Origin: an uncultured Armatimonadota bacterium
Lineage (GTDB): Bacteria > Armatimonadota > Armatimonadia > Armatimonadales > Armatimonadaceae
Reading direction: 5' to 3'
Length of the DNA stretch: 15,547 nucleotides
Assembly (NCBI GenBank): GCA_903881535.1
Contig: CAIRTT010000280.1
Location: forward strand, 1 to 15,547
Shown: positions 1-6,940 of the stretch, one piece after another
Layout: each line of letters opens with the position of its first letter
How positions within the stretch are numbered: the stretch's first letter is position 1
Notes under the pieces: generated by a model
The model's database searches: none
Told to the model about the DNA's origin: nothing
The model's input: the letters and a program-made list of their open reading frames with translations, nothing else
Translations under genes and position numbers: made by a program

Positions 1-504
1 CACTTGCTCAACTGAAACCGAGTGCTCATTCCAAGTACCACCATTATTCGCAGCATTGGGGAGCATCCCGGCAAGTCGGTCCAAGCCACTCGCATACTTG
101 GCCTCCGGGGTTTCACGCGCCTCAAACTCATGCCAAAGAGCGAAGATTTCAGCCTTCTGATCATCCGGAAGCATCCCAAAGAGTCGCTCTGCCGCCCGTG
201 CCTCACGTTCGGCCTTATCCGCCATCACATTAGTGTCGTAAACAAAGGTGTCGCCAGCATCGATTTCCACGATGTCGTGAATGAGGATCATTTGTAACAC
301 ACGGGAGATATCGACAGGCTCATTTGCATGTTCAACAAGCATCAATGCCATTAGGGCGAGGTGCCAGCTGTGCTCGGCAGAGTTTTCCCGACGCGCGACT
401 TCCCCCGGTTGTTGAATCAGGCGGGTCATTCGCTCTACGCGCTTGAGTGCATCCACGACACGGAGGAACTCCAGCTGTTGTTCGAGGCGACTCACGTTAG
501 GCAT
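1..504 (-). CDS. HD-domain metal-dependent phosphohydrolase (YfbR-like), partial
   Basis: My own translation of the minus strand gives at least 168 residues running off the left edge. The family usually has about 190-200, so roughly 25 C-terminal residues are missing. The HD pattern is clear: ENSAEHSWH with His45/His48, LIHDIVEIDAGD with His76-Asp77, and a later LDRL with Asp142. These match the metal ligands of the YfbR/HD_3 group, whose members dephosphorylate 5'-deoxynucleoside monophosphates in the cytoplasm; the substrate here is inferred. The ATG at 504 overlaps the last 8 bases of the upstream ATPase gene (ATGCCTAA). An in-frame GTG at 495 is an alternative start, because AGGA lies 8 bases before it while no well-spaced site serves the ATG. 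The overlap implies co-transcription and translational coupling with the ATPase gene. Confidence 0.85.
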   Translation of the reverse strand, partial: MPNVSRLEQQLEFLRVVDALKRVERMTRLIQQPGEVARRENSAEHSWHLALMALMLVEHANEPVDISRVLQMILIHDIVEIDAGDTFVYDTNVMADKAEREARAAERLFGMLPDDQKAEIFALWHEFEARETPEAKYASGLDRLAGMLPNAANNGGTWNEHSVSVEQV

Positions 505-2227
505 CCTGGTCACGTTGTCGATAGACGCGCAACCGCCTTCGAGGTTCTACGCCGACTGATTCCGAAAGCAAACCTGCCGCTTCAATCACCTGATGCTGCA
601 GCCTACGTACATAGGCATTACGCGGTGGCAACTCGACCATCTCACCTGACTCCACGACGCTATTGACAGCATCCTCAGCTTCGCCAAGTGCATCATCCTC
701 TTCGCTTGGAGCAATCGAGTGTGGAATGCCGAAGATGTCACGCACGAGGTTTTCAATCTGAATGTACGTATTGCTCTTGACGACAACAACGCTGGCGCCG
801 CGAGAGCGTGCATCATGCATTTTCGCCGGATCACGCCGGAATGTGGCTTTAAGCGCCACAACGACATCGGCATCCGTAAAGTCCCGAACAATCATCGCAG
901 GAACCCGCGCTTGCATAATCGCTCTGTCAAGACGGGATTTTGAAACGCCGTACGGGAAGAGCTTTATCACCTTCTGCTTTGGTGGACCGGCATCTGCTTC
1001 GGTATGGCGTTCATCGGTGAGGTCATCTGAGCGGCCAAAGTCACTGGAGTAACGATTTTCGATCGGGTCAAAGGTGACTCCGTAGGTGCCACCGGTTACC
1101 TCGCCTGGACGGTCTGGCGGCAGGACACGGGCTTGGACAACCTCGACAGTTCCATCCTGGGCGCGCTGGCGAACCTCAGGGCGAGGCTGTTGCCCACGGA
1201 GGAGCTTATCGACAACCTTAGCAACATCGTGGTGGATGGCGAGCTTGTTTACATCGAGAATTTCGATAACGACATCGAATGTCGGTGGAGCTTTCCGCTC
1301 GAGAACACTCTTTTGTGTTCCACGCCGCCGAGCCTCTTCATCACCGAGTGTAACGGTTTGGATGCCGCCGACCAAGTCACTGAGCGTCGGATTGAGCATC
1401 AGGTTTTCCAGCGTGTTGCCGTGCGCCGTGCCAACCAGTTGGACACCGCGCTCAGCGATAGTACGCGCTGCAAAGGCTTCCTGCTCGGTACCAATTTCAT
1501 CGATGACCACAACCTGCGGCATGTGGTTTTCAACAGCTTCTATCATCACGGAATGCTGAAGCTCAGGTCGCTTTACCTGCATCCGGCGGGCGCGTCCGAT
1601 AGCGGGATGAGGCACGTTGCCATCACCGGCGATTTCGTTGGATGTATCCACGATGACCACGCGGCGTCCAAGCTCATCGGCGATGATACGTGCAGTCTCC
1701 CGAAGCTTGGTGGTTTTACCAACGCCTGGGCGACCAAGGAGGAGGATGGACTGTCCGCTTTCGACGATGTCCCGGATGATGTCGACGGTTCCGTGGACGC
1801 TTCGCCCAACGCGGCATGTCAGGCCAACAATTTCATCCTTGCGGTTTCGAATGGCCGAGATGCGATGAAGGGTACGTTCAATCCCTGCTCGGTTGTCCGC
1901 GCCAAAGTCACTGATCTGTTCCACAACGGCAGTGATGTCAGCGGCGGTGACTTCGGTATCAGGGAATGGTTCCCAAACCTGGTCTGGAAAACGAATTTCG
2001 ACTTTACGTCCAAGATCGAGGACGACTTCGATGACGCGTGTTCCCTCTGGATGGCCTTGAATCGCAGCTGCGACATCGGGAGGTAAGACATTGAAGAGGA
2101 GATCCAGATTGTCGGACGTCGCGGCTGGACCGGATGATGGCAAGGATCCTTGATGAGGTTGCGTCGGGTTCGGATTTTGGTTCATGCAGTTTGCAGTTGC
2201 CTGTGCTTGGTTAGCGTTGGAAACCAC
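497..2227 (-). CDS. AAA ATPase with C-terminal R3H domain (SpoIIIAA/Ycf45-like)
   Basis: This 576-residue protein has a poorly conserved Gln/Asn/Pro-rich start (1-38), an N-terminal domain (about 40-140) and a SpoIIIAA-like RecA/AAA ATPase core. Walker A is GRPGVGKT at 165-172 and Walker B is VVVIDEIG at 239-246; a TAHG segment follows. A less conserved linker leads to a second domain (about 410-510) and a C-terminal R3H-type segment ending in LPPRNAYVRRLQHQ and VGVEPRRRLRVYR. R3H domains bind single-stranded nucleic acid, so a cytoplasmic ATP-driven DNA or RNA-binding role is expected; the exact function of this family is unknown. The GTG start at 2227 has AGGGG 9 bases upstream. An ATG at 2185 (residue 15) is an alternative. 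The gene lies 49 bases after the glcF-like gene and overlaps the HD gene by 8, so an operon is likely. Confidence 0.9.
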   Translation of the reverse strand: MVSNANQAQATANCMNQNPNPTQPHQGSLPSSGPAATSDNLDLLFNVLPPDVAAAIQGHPEGTRVIEVVLDLGRKVEIRFPDQVWEPFPDTEVTAADITAVVEQISDFGADNRAGIERTLHRISAIRNRKDEIVGLTCRVGRSVHGTVDIIRDIVESGQSILLLGRPGVGKTTKLRETARIIADELGRRVVIVDTSNEIAGDGNVPHPAIGRARRMQVKRPELQHSVMIEAVENHMPQVVVIDEIGTEQEAFAARTIAERGVQLVGTAHGNTLENLMLNPTLSDLVGGIQTVTLGDEEARRRGTQKSVLERKAPPTFDVVIEILDVNKLAIHHDVAKVVDKLLRGQQPRPEVRQRAQDGTVEVVQARVLPPDRPGEVTGGTYGVTFDPIENRYSSDFGRSDDLTDERHTEADAGPPKQKVIKLFPYGVSKSRLDRAIMQARVPAMIVRDFTDADVVVALKATFRRDPAKMHDARSRGASVVVVKSNTYIQIENLVRDIFGIPHSIAPSEEDDALGEAEDAVNSVVESGEMVELPPRNAYVRRLQHQVIEAAGLLSESVGVEPRRRLRVYRQRDQDA

Positions 2228-2276
2228 TGTATTCTACCCCTGCCGTGTCAGATGGCGTATGCCGCGCGCAGGGTTT

Positions 2277-3611
2277 TCACGACGGAAAACCGTAGGCTTT
2301 GGCATAGATTTGAACCGGATGCAGGATGACTGGTGCCTTGGTTCCGGGTGACAGCTTGCCTTGTTTGGCTCGCTTCGCGATTCCCTGATCAATCCATGCG
2401 AGGCAGCCAGGATTTGCAGTAACGATTAGCTCAGCCTGGGTTGCAAGCAAAGTGTCAAGCTTAGCAGACAGAACGCTGGCAGCGATTTCAGGCTCGAGGT
2501 AATTGTAGACACCCGCGCTGCCACAGCACTGATCTGGATCTGCACATTCGATGAGGTTGAGGCTGGGGATGGCTTTTAGTAGCCGGCGTGGGGCATCGGC
2601 TATGCGCTGCCCGTGACGAAGGTGGCAGGCATCGTGGTAGGTCGCGCGTACGGCCACTGGATGCGTCATCGGAATCGGACCCACTTCGTCGAGAAATTCT
2701 GAGATATCCCGGACTTTGCTAACAAAGGCTGTCGCACGATCTGCCCAGCGATCCTCGTGCGCGAGCAGCTTGTGAAATTCCTTGATGAAGGAACCACACC
2801 CAGCTGAATTCAGAATAATGGCTGAGACATCCAGGCCATCGATTTGGTCAATCAGTCCCTTTGCCTTGACTTTGGCATCGGCGAGAGCGCCTTGATGACC
2901 ATGAAGCGCACCGCAGCACCCCTGTTCACCAGGACAATGGACATCGAACCCATTTTGCGCGAGGACAAACACGGTTGCTGCATGGACTGGACTGTAAAGC
3001 ACACTCATCACACAGCCTGTCAGAAGGACGACAGCTCCCCGCTTTGTACCAAGCGCTGGCGTGAAGATCGGCATTGATGCAGACGCGGCGGCGAGGTCTT
3101 GCGGGATTGGCAAACGGGTATCGGATGGTAACCCAACGAATGCTGCTGCTGGTGCGGGAATCCGACCACCGGTGATACGTCCAGCAGAAAGTGCAAAGCG
3201 CAGCTTCTGTGGGCTTGTCAGGAGCATTAGGAGGCTCTTGCGAAGAAGTGAATCCCCGACTTTGCGCTGCGTGTGCGCTTCCTGGTCATCCCGAAAGTGC
3301 TCAAGGAGCTCGCCGTAGGGAACACCACTCGGGCACGCCGTTTCGCAGCTTCTGCAGCCGAGGCAGCGGTCGAGATGATAACCGACACCGCCGGGAGCAT
3401 TTGCATCCGGGCCGGACAAAGATAGTTTCTCTTCGTGAACACCACGCATTAGTGCCAGACGGCCGCGCGGGGAGTCCGATTCATCGCCAGTCAAGCGATA
3501 GGTAGGACAGGCATCGAGGCAAAACCCACAATGCACACACGACATCAATCCTTTGTCTACAGAAGCATCATCCACGGCACATTGTAGCGTGTGATGGATG
3601 TCATGATGCAC
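2277..3611 (-). CDS. glcF: Glycolate oxidase iron-sulfur subunit-like (GlcF family)
   Basis: The product has 444 residues, close to the family's usual 400-440. Two 4Fe-4S ferredoxin motifs lie near the N-terminus: CVHCGFCLDAC (Cys25, 28, 31, 35) and CLGCRSCETAC (Cys83, 86, 89, 93). Two cysteine-rich CCG domains follow, seen as EQGCCGALHGHQG and DQCCGSAGVYN. This is the layout of GlcF, which passes electrons from the flavin subunits GlcD/GlcE of membrane-associated glycolate dehydrogenase. No glcD or glcE gene lies in the window, so the partner must be elsewhere, or the protein serves a related 2-hydroxyacid oxidase such as lactate dehydrogenase. The GTG at 3611 has only weak ribosome-binding sequence. 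An in-frame ATG at 3545, starting MSCVHCGF with AAAGGA just upstream, is possible but would leave only two residues before the cluster. It is probably the first gene of the operon with the R3H ATPase and HD genes. Confidence 0.87.
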   Translation of the reverse strand: MHHDIHHTLQCAVDDASVDKGLMSCVHCGFCLDACPTYRLTGDESDSPRGRLALMRGVHEEKLSLSGPDANAPGGVGYHLDRCLGCRSCETACPSGVPYGELLEHFRDDQEAHTQRKVGDSLLRKSLLMLLTSPQKLRFALSAGRITGGRIPAPAAAFVGLPSDTRLPIPQDLAAASASMPIFTPALGTKRGAVVLLTGCVMSVLYSPVHAATVFVLAQNGFDVHCPGEQGCCGALHGHQGALADAKVKAKGLIDQIDGLDVSAIILNSAGCGSFIKEFHKLLAHEDRWADRATAFVSKVRDISEFLDEVGPIPMTHPVAVRATYHDACHLRHGQRIADAPRRLLKAIPSLNLIECADPDQCCGSAGVYNYLEPEIAASVLSAKLDTLLATQAELIVTANPGCLAWIDQGIAKRAKQGKLSPGTKAPVILHPVQIYAKAYGFPS

Positions 3612-3630
3612 GCCTAAAAAATTTGTTTCC

Positions 3631-3638
3631 GGAGGTGG
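3631..3638 (+). promoter_or_regulatory. Strong Shine-Dalgarno site that decides a TTG start
   Basis: GGAGGTGG is nearly fully complementary to the 3' end of 16S rRNA and lies 7 bases before TTG at 3646. The nearest ATG codons in frame are 28 and 34 bases further away, too far to use this site. This fixes the start of the secreted protein. Confidence 0.75.
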
Positions 3639-3645
3639 TCACAAT

Positions 3646-4116
3646 TTGCCGAAACTGGGCGTATTGATGGTTATGAACAAGACAAAAATGGTTGCCATTG
3701 GCACCGGGTTGTTGGCGATGGGCTTTATCGGCGGTTCGCTCGCACATGCCCAAATCGACAAGCTCTTCAAGGGAGCCGCAGTGATCGCGATTGTCGACAA
3801 AAATGGCCGTGATATAGACAAGTTTGTCAACCAAGTTACGGGCAATAAAAATGATGACCCAGCGTACATCACGAAAACCGTTCCCATTTTGACCGTTGGC
3901 AAGGGTGCGTTTGCAGGCGCCGCTCAAGTACAGGGTCCAGTCCAGCTCGTCGAAAAGGTTAAGGCCGTAGCACAGCTCGAAGGACAAACCCGGCTGGGCG
4001 TAACGATTCGCGTACGCGGACTCGTTCCAATCGACAACCGCAGCGTGGATGATCCAGGAAAGCTTTCCCGTGTCCTCGGAGTCGGAATCACAGGAACCGT
4101 CGAGATAAAGCTGTAA
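3646..4116 (+). CDS. Small secreted protein of unknown function
   Basis: I do not recognise this 156-residue protein. It starts at TTG (3646), chosen because a near-perfect ribosome binding site, GGAGGTGG (3631-3638), sits 7 bases before it. The later ATGs at 3667 and 3673 have no such site. The N-terminus is a Sec-type signal peptide: basic residues around 11-14, a hydrophobic core at about 15-31 (MVAIGTGLLAMGFIGGS), and likely cleavage after AHA at 35. The mature part, about 120 residues, is mixed polar and beta-prone with no cysteines and no catalytic motif that I can see. It begins QIDKLFKGAAVIAIVDKNGRD and ends TGTVEIKL. It is likely periplasmic or surface-exposed. It diverges from the glcF-like gene with only 34 bases between start codons, and it stops 45 bases before the tRNA gene. 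Confidence 0.8.
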   Translation: MPKLGVLMVMNKTKMVAIGTGLLAMGFIGGSLAHAQIDKLFKGAAVIAIVDKNGRDIDKFVNQVTGNKNDDPAYITKTVPILTVGKGAFAGAAQVQGPVQLVEKVKAVAQLEGQTRLGVTIRVRGLVPIDNRSVDDPGKLSRVLGVGITGTVEIKL

Positions 4117-4122
4117 ATAGCC

Positions 4123-4151
4123 TTGACTTGATGCTTTTGACGGGATAATAT
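4123..4151 (+). promoter_or_regulatory. Sigma70-type promoter of the tRNA gene
   Basis: A -35 box TTGACT (4123-4128) and a -10 box TAATAT (4146-4151) are separated by the ideal 17 bases. Transcription would start near 4158, a few bases before the tRNA 5' end at 4162. It begins only 6 bases after the stop codon of the secreted protein gene, so the tRNA can be transcribed on its own. Confidence 0.7.
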
Positions 4152-4161
4152 TCACCTCGTT

Positions 4162-4235
4162 GCACCCGTAGCTCAGTGGATTAGAGCGTCTGGTTGCGGT
4201 CCAGAAGGTCACAGGTTCGAATCCCGTCGGGTGTA
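4162..4235 (+). tRNA. tRNA-Arg, anticodon GCG
   Basis: A full cloverleaf of 74 nt folds by hand: acceptor GCACCCG/CGGGTGT, D stem GCTC/GAGC, anticodon stem TCTGG/CCAGA around loop TTGCGGT, variable loop AGGTC, and T arm with TTCGAAT. The anticodon is at 4196-4198 (GCG), which reads arginine codons CGC and CGU. The D loop has A20 and the anticodon has C35, both known arginine identity elements, and the discriminator base is A. CCA is not encoded. Oddities: G34 in place of the usual A34 (inosine) of bacterial tRNA-Arg for this box, a G-U pair at 1-72, and an A-C mismatch at 51-63 in the T stem. A good promoter and a strong terminator flank the gene closely, so it looks functional. Confidence 0.93.
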
Positions 4236-4237
4236 CT

Positions 4238-4272
4238 ACCACCTCTCGAATGCGAGAGGTGGTTTCCTTTTT
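4238..4272 (+). terminator. Intrinsic terminator after tRNA-Arg
   Basis: An 11-bp perfect stem, ACCACCTCTCG (4238-4248) with CGAGAGGTGGT (4253-4263), closes an AATG tetraloop. It is followed by a T-rich run, TTCCTTTTT. It begins 2 bases after the tRNA 3' end. Confidence 0.92.
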
Positions 4273-4401
4273 AACAAGCTATTTCCCGTGCGAAGCAGCC
4301 TCGACTAATGAATCGCTTCCCTCTGGCTAGACTTTGGTGAATGCCCCCACTTATAAGCAAACGATCTTAAGCGCCATTTTCTGTGTTTCGTGCATTAAAG
4401 T

Positions 4402-4433
4402 CGAAAGGCCTCCAGAGAACTGGAGACCTTTCG
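4402..4433 (-). terminator. Hairpin ending the kinase-ugd transcript
   Basis: On the minus strand CGAAAGGTCTCCAG pairs with CTGGAGGCCTTTCG across a TTCT loop, giving 14 pairs including one G-U. On the plus strand the same position is an A-C mismatch, so the structure is better formed in minus-strand RNA. It lies 24 bases past the ugd stop codon. The following ACTTTAA is a poor T tract, so termination may be partial, or the hairpin may protect the 3' end. Confidence 0.6.
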
Positions 4434-4457
4434 CTTTGAACCTGACTGTGTGAACGA

Positions 4458-5795
4458 CTATGCGGCGCTTTTGTCAGCTACCTTTTCCTGGTTAGGGCAC
4501 TTATAGCCCCGACCTACACCAACATACTGGAACCCTATTCGCTTGACCTTCTCAGGGTCATAGAGATTACGACCATCAAAGAGCCAGTTGCCCGTCATCG
4601 TCGCCTTGAGCTTTTCAAGATTGATCTGCTTGAACTCATTCCATTCCGTAACGACGACAACTGCATCCGCACCCTCGACGGCTTCAAATGCGGAACGTGC
4701 ATAGTGCAGCTCTGGCAAGTAGCGCTTGCAGTTCTCAGCGGCGATTGGATCGAATGCAGAAACTGTGGCACCATGGGCTTGCAAGCCAAGAATAACATCG
4801 ATGGACTTTGCATCACGCATATCATCCGTGTTGGCCTTGAAGGCGAGTCCAAGAACTGCGATTTTGCGTCCTTCGACACCCCCCATACAGGTAACGATGG
4901 AATCCACAAAACGCTTTGGCTGCAGCTCGTTAGTTGCAACAGTTGCTTCAAGAAGTGGGAACGGCACGCCTGCAGCATTTGCAGTGTGGAGGAGGCTGGT
5001 GGTGTCCTTCGGGAAACAGCTACCGCCGTAGCCGATTCCAGCGTTGAGGAAGGCCGCTCCAATACGCTTATCCTGCCCAACACCCTTCATCACCTGAACG
5101 ACATCTGCACCTGCTGCATCACAGAGGTTAGCGATCGAGTTCGCGAAGGAAATCTTCATTGCGAGGAAAGCGTTTGATGCGTATTTGATGATTTCAGCGG
5201 ATGCTACATCGGTGATGATCATCGGGCGCTCAAGCGGCGCGTACAGCTCGATAATCTTCATCGCCACGTTTTGGTTAGGAGCACCCACAACGATGCGGTC
5301 TGGGTTGAATGCATCCTGAATGGCGCTGCCTTCCCGGAGGAACTCAGGGTTGGAAACAACATCGAAGTCAACATTTCGGCGGCGATTCTGTTCGATGACC
5401 TCGCGTACAAAGCTGCCAGTGCCGACAGGAACGGTTGACTTGTTGACGATGACTTTGTAGCGGTCCATGGATGCAGCGATCGAGCGCGCAGCGCCTTCGA
5501 CCTGTGACATATCGGTGGAACCGTCATCCTTTGGAGGTGTACCAACACAGATGTAAACGACATCGGAGCGGCGAACCGCGGTGTCGATATCCGTTGTGAA
5601 GACCAAGCGGCCTTCATCGACATTACGCAGCACCAATTCTTCAAGTCCGGGTTCATAGATGGGCATATCGCCAGCGCGCAGGCGGTTGACCTTTGCCTCG
5701 TCTTTGTCGACGCAGACAACATCGTTTCCGAGGTCAGCGAAAACAACTCCGGTAACCAATCCTACATAACCAGTACCAATGACACAAATATTCAT
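4458..5795 (-). CDS. ugd: UDP-glucose 6-dehydrogenase
   Basis: The 445-residue product oxidises UDP-glucose to UDP-glucuronate with two NAD+ in the cytoplasm, feeding capsule, exopolysaccharide or lipopolysaccharide synthesis. The N-terminal Rossmann motif is GTGYVG (7-12) with Asp30 ending the second strand. Family hallmarks follow: VGTPP (84-88), EFLREG (151-156), EIIKYASNAF with Lys204, and the catalytic cysteine Cys260 in GYGGSCFPKD. The C-terminal domain carries GLAFKANTDDMRD, typical of the second nucleotide-binding domain. Length and motifs match complete family members. The ATG at 5795 has AGGAG 6 bases upstream. The gene lies 49 bases after the kinase gene on the same strand, so a shared transcript is likely. 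GDP-mannose dehydrogenase is a distant alternative, less likely from these motifs. Confidence 0.95.
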   Translation of the reverse strand: MNICVIGTGYVGLVTGVVFADLGNDVVCVDKDEAKVNRLRAGDMPIYEPGLEELVLRNVDEGRLVFTTDIDTAVRRSDVVYICVGTPPKDDGSTDMSQVEGAARSIAASMDRYKVIVNKSTVPVGTGSFVREVIEQNRRRNVDFDVVSNPEFLREGSAIQDAFNPDRIVVGAPNQNVAMKIIELYAPLERPMIITDVASAEIIKYASNAFLAMKISFANSIANLCDAAGADVVQVMKGVGQDKRIGAAFLNAGIGYGGSCFPKDTTSLLHTANAAGVPFPLLEATVATNELQPKRFVDSIVTCMGGVEGRKIAVLGLAFKANTDDMRDAKSIDVILGLQAHGATVSAFDPIAAENCKRYLPELHYARSAFEAVEGADAVVVVTEWNEFKQINLEKLKATMTGNWLFDGRNLYDPEKVKRIGFQYVGVGRGYKCPNQEKVADKSAA

Positions 5796-5844
5796 AACTA
5801 CTCCTGTGGACGATTGTTGGATGCTGCGATGGCGTTCTTAAGGG

Positions 5845-6828
5845 TTAAAGTAAGATTTCTATCTCCGCCACGCTTGCTGAAACGACTCCACTCTTACGTA
5901 CGACAGCTCCACCTGCTGCATTTCCAAGCAAAACAGATGTAGCAACATCACCACCGGCAGCCAAGCCAATCGTCGCAACTGCCAATGTAGAATCCCCCGC
6001 ACCAGCCACATCGTAAACCTCAACCGGGTGCGCTGGGACATCTGTAGCGGTTCCATCTGCGTGAAAAACGGTCAGACCCTTGGGTCCGCGCGTTACGAGA
6101 AGATTAATCACCCCGAGGACTCCACGTAACTCAGCGCCTGCCGCGTGAAAATCAAGCTCATCAAGCGATGCAAACCGATGTGAACGACTCGCGGCGTCTG
6201 CTTCCGAGCGGTTCAACTGCACCAGGTCACCGCCAGCAAACCAGCTCACCGATCGAGGCTTTGGATTAGCGGTTACGATTAGGCCCTTTGCCTTTGCACG
6301 TTCCAGCAATCGCCTCGCAATGGCCTCCGTGAAAACACCTTTTTCATAGTCTGAGAACAAGACGGCATCGACGTGTTCGAACACGCCTTCGATGGTGCTG
6401 CAGAAGTCATCCACTTGATCGCTTGCAAGCGGTGTCCGGACTTCGCGGTCTACACGAACGATTTGCTGGCTCCCCGCAATCACGCGCGTTTTCCGGGTTG
6501 TAGGGCGGTCACTAGCCTTGAAAACCGCTGACACATCAGCCCCCGAGCGGTCAAGAAATGCCAGCAAATCATCACCCGCATTGTCGCGTCCTACGATTCC
6601 GGCAACAAAAACATTTGCCCCGAGAGCAAGCAGCTGCTGTGCTACATTTGCTGCGCCGCCTGGCGCAAGCGTCTCATTTTGGACATCCACCACAAGGACC
6701 GGTGCCTCCGGTGAGACACGGCTTGTTGTGCCCCAAATATGTTCATCCACCATAAGATCGCCAACCACCAAAATCCTGCAGGTTGGTGCGGATGCAAGGA
6801 GCTGCTTCGCGTTGCTCGAGAGTGCCAT
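5845..6828 (-). CDS. hldA: PfkB-family sugar kinase, RfaE1/HldA-like heptose-7-phosphate kinase
   Basis: The 327-residue protein resembles the first domain of HldE/RfaE, which phosphorylates D-glycero-beta-D-manno-heptose 7-phosphate at C1 in the path to ADP-heptose for lipopolysaccharide core or S-layer glycans. Visible markers are VVGDLMVDEHIWG (21-33), PGGAANVA (56-63), TRKTRVIA and VRVDRE in the substrate region, FSDYEKGV, and the PfkB signature AGAGDS (275-280) with catalytic base Asp279. The cytidylyltransferase half of the bifunctional enzyme is absent, so that step must be encoded elsewhere. Substrate assignment is by family resemblance; another PfkB sugar kinase remains possible. No ribosome binding site precedes the ATG, while a TATAAT box sits 7 bases upstream, pointing to a leaderless transcript. 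ugd follows 49 bases downstream. Confidence 0.85.
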   Translation of the reverse strand: MALSSNAKQLLASAPTCRILVVGDLMVDEHIWGTTSRVSPEAPVLVVDVQNETLAPGGAANVAQQLLALGANVFVAGIVGRDNAGDDLLAFLDRSGADVSAVFKASDRPTTRKTRVIAGSQQIVRVDREVRTPLASDQVDDFCSTIEGVFEHVDAVLFSDYEKGVFTEAIARRLLERAKAKGLIVTANPKPRSVSWFAGGDLVQLNRSEADAASRSHRFASLDELDFHAAGAELRGVLGVINLLVTRGPKGLTVFHADGTATDVPAHPVEVYDVAGAGDSTLAVATIGLAAGGDVATSVLLGNAAGGAVVRKSGVVSASVAEIEILL

Positions 6829-6835
6829 GCCAGCA

Positions 6836-6841
6836 ATTATA
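6836..6841 (-). promoter_or_regulatory. TATAAT -10 box of the kinase gene, leaderless start
   Basis: A perfect TATAAT reads on the minus strand, with 7 bases between it and the ATG at 6828. Transcription would therefore begin at or within a base or two of the A of the start codon. No convincing -35 box is seen 16-18 bases upstream. Confidence 0.55.
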
Positions 6842-6881
6842 CAAGTCGCATGAACACAGTGATACGAAAAGCCATCAATGA

Positions 6882-6911
6882 TTGAATATTCCTGTTTTTA
6901 CGTAGTACAGT
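6882..6911 (+). promoter_or_regulatory. Possible promoter of the membrane protein-DUF1800-DUF1501 operon
   Basis: TTGAAT (6882-6887) and TACAGT (6906-6911) are 18 bases apart, each with four of six consensus bases. Transcription would start near 6918, about 23 bases before the ATG at 6941. It is the best match in the 112-base divergent gap, but is only moderate. Confidence 0.35.
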
Positions 6912-6940
6912 AATGCGTTACGCGAAGGGAAAGACATCGG

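Noticed and set aside
1133..2086. Open frame of 317 codons on the plus strand
   Set aside because: It lies fully antisense to the well-supported AAA-R3H gene and shows no recognisable motif.
2231..2236. TAGAAT as a -10 box just upstream of the AAA-R3H gene (minus strand)
   Set aside because: No -35 box is visible at the right distance, and the gene is closely preceded by the glcF-like gene, so read-through is simpler. It would also force the ATG at 2185 as start.
3601..4242. Open frame of 213 codons on the minus strand starting MVVHPTGFEPVTFW
   Set aside because: Its first part is the antisense of the tRNA-Arg gene, a classic false protein, and the rest is antisense to the secreted protein gene.
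4328..4440. Possible small RNA: TAGACT and TATAAG boxes 18 bases apart followed by the hairpin at 4402-4433
   Set aside because: The boxes match the consensus poorly, and the hairpin has a mismatch on the plus strand and no good T tract there. It is better explained as the ugd terminator on the minus strand.
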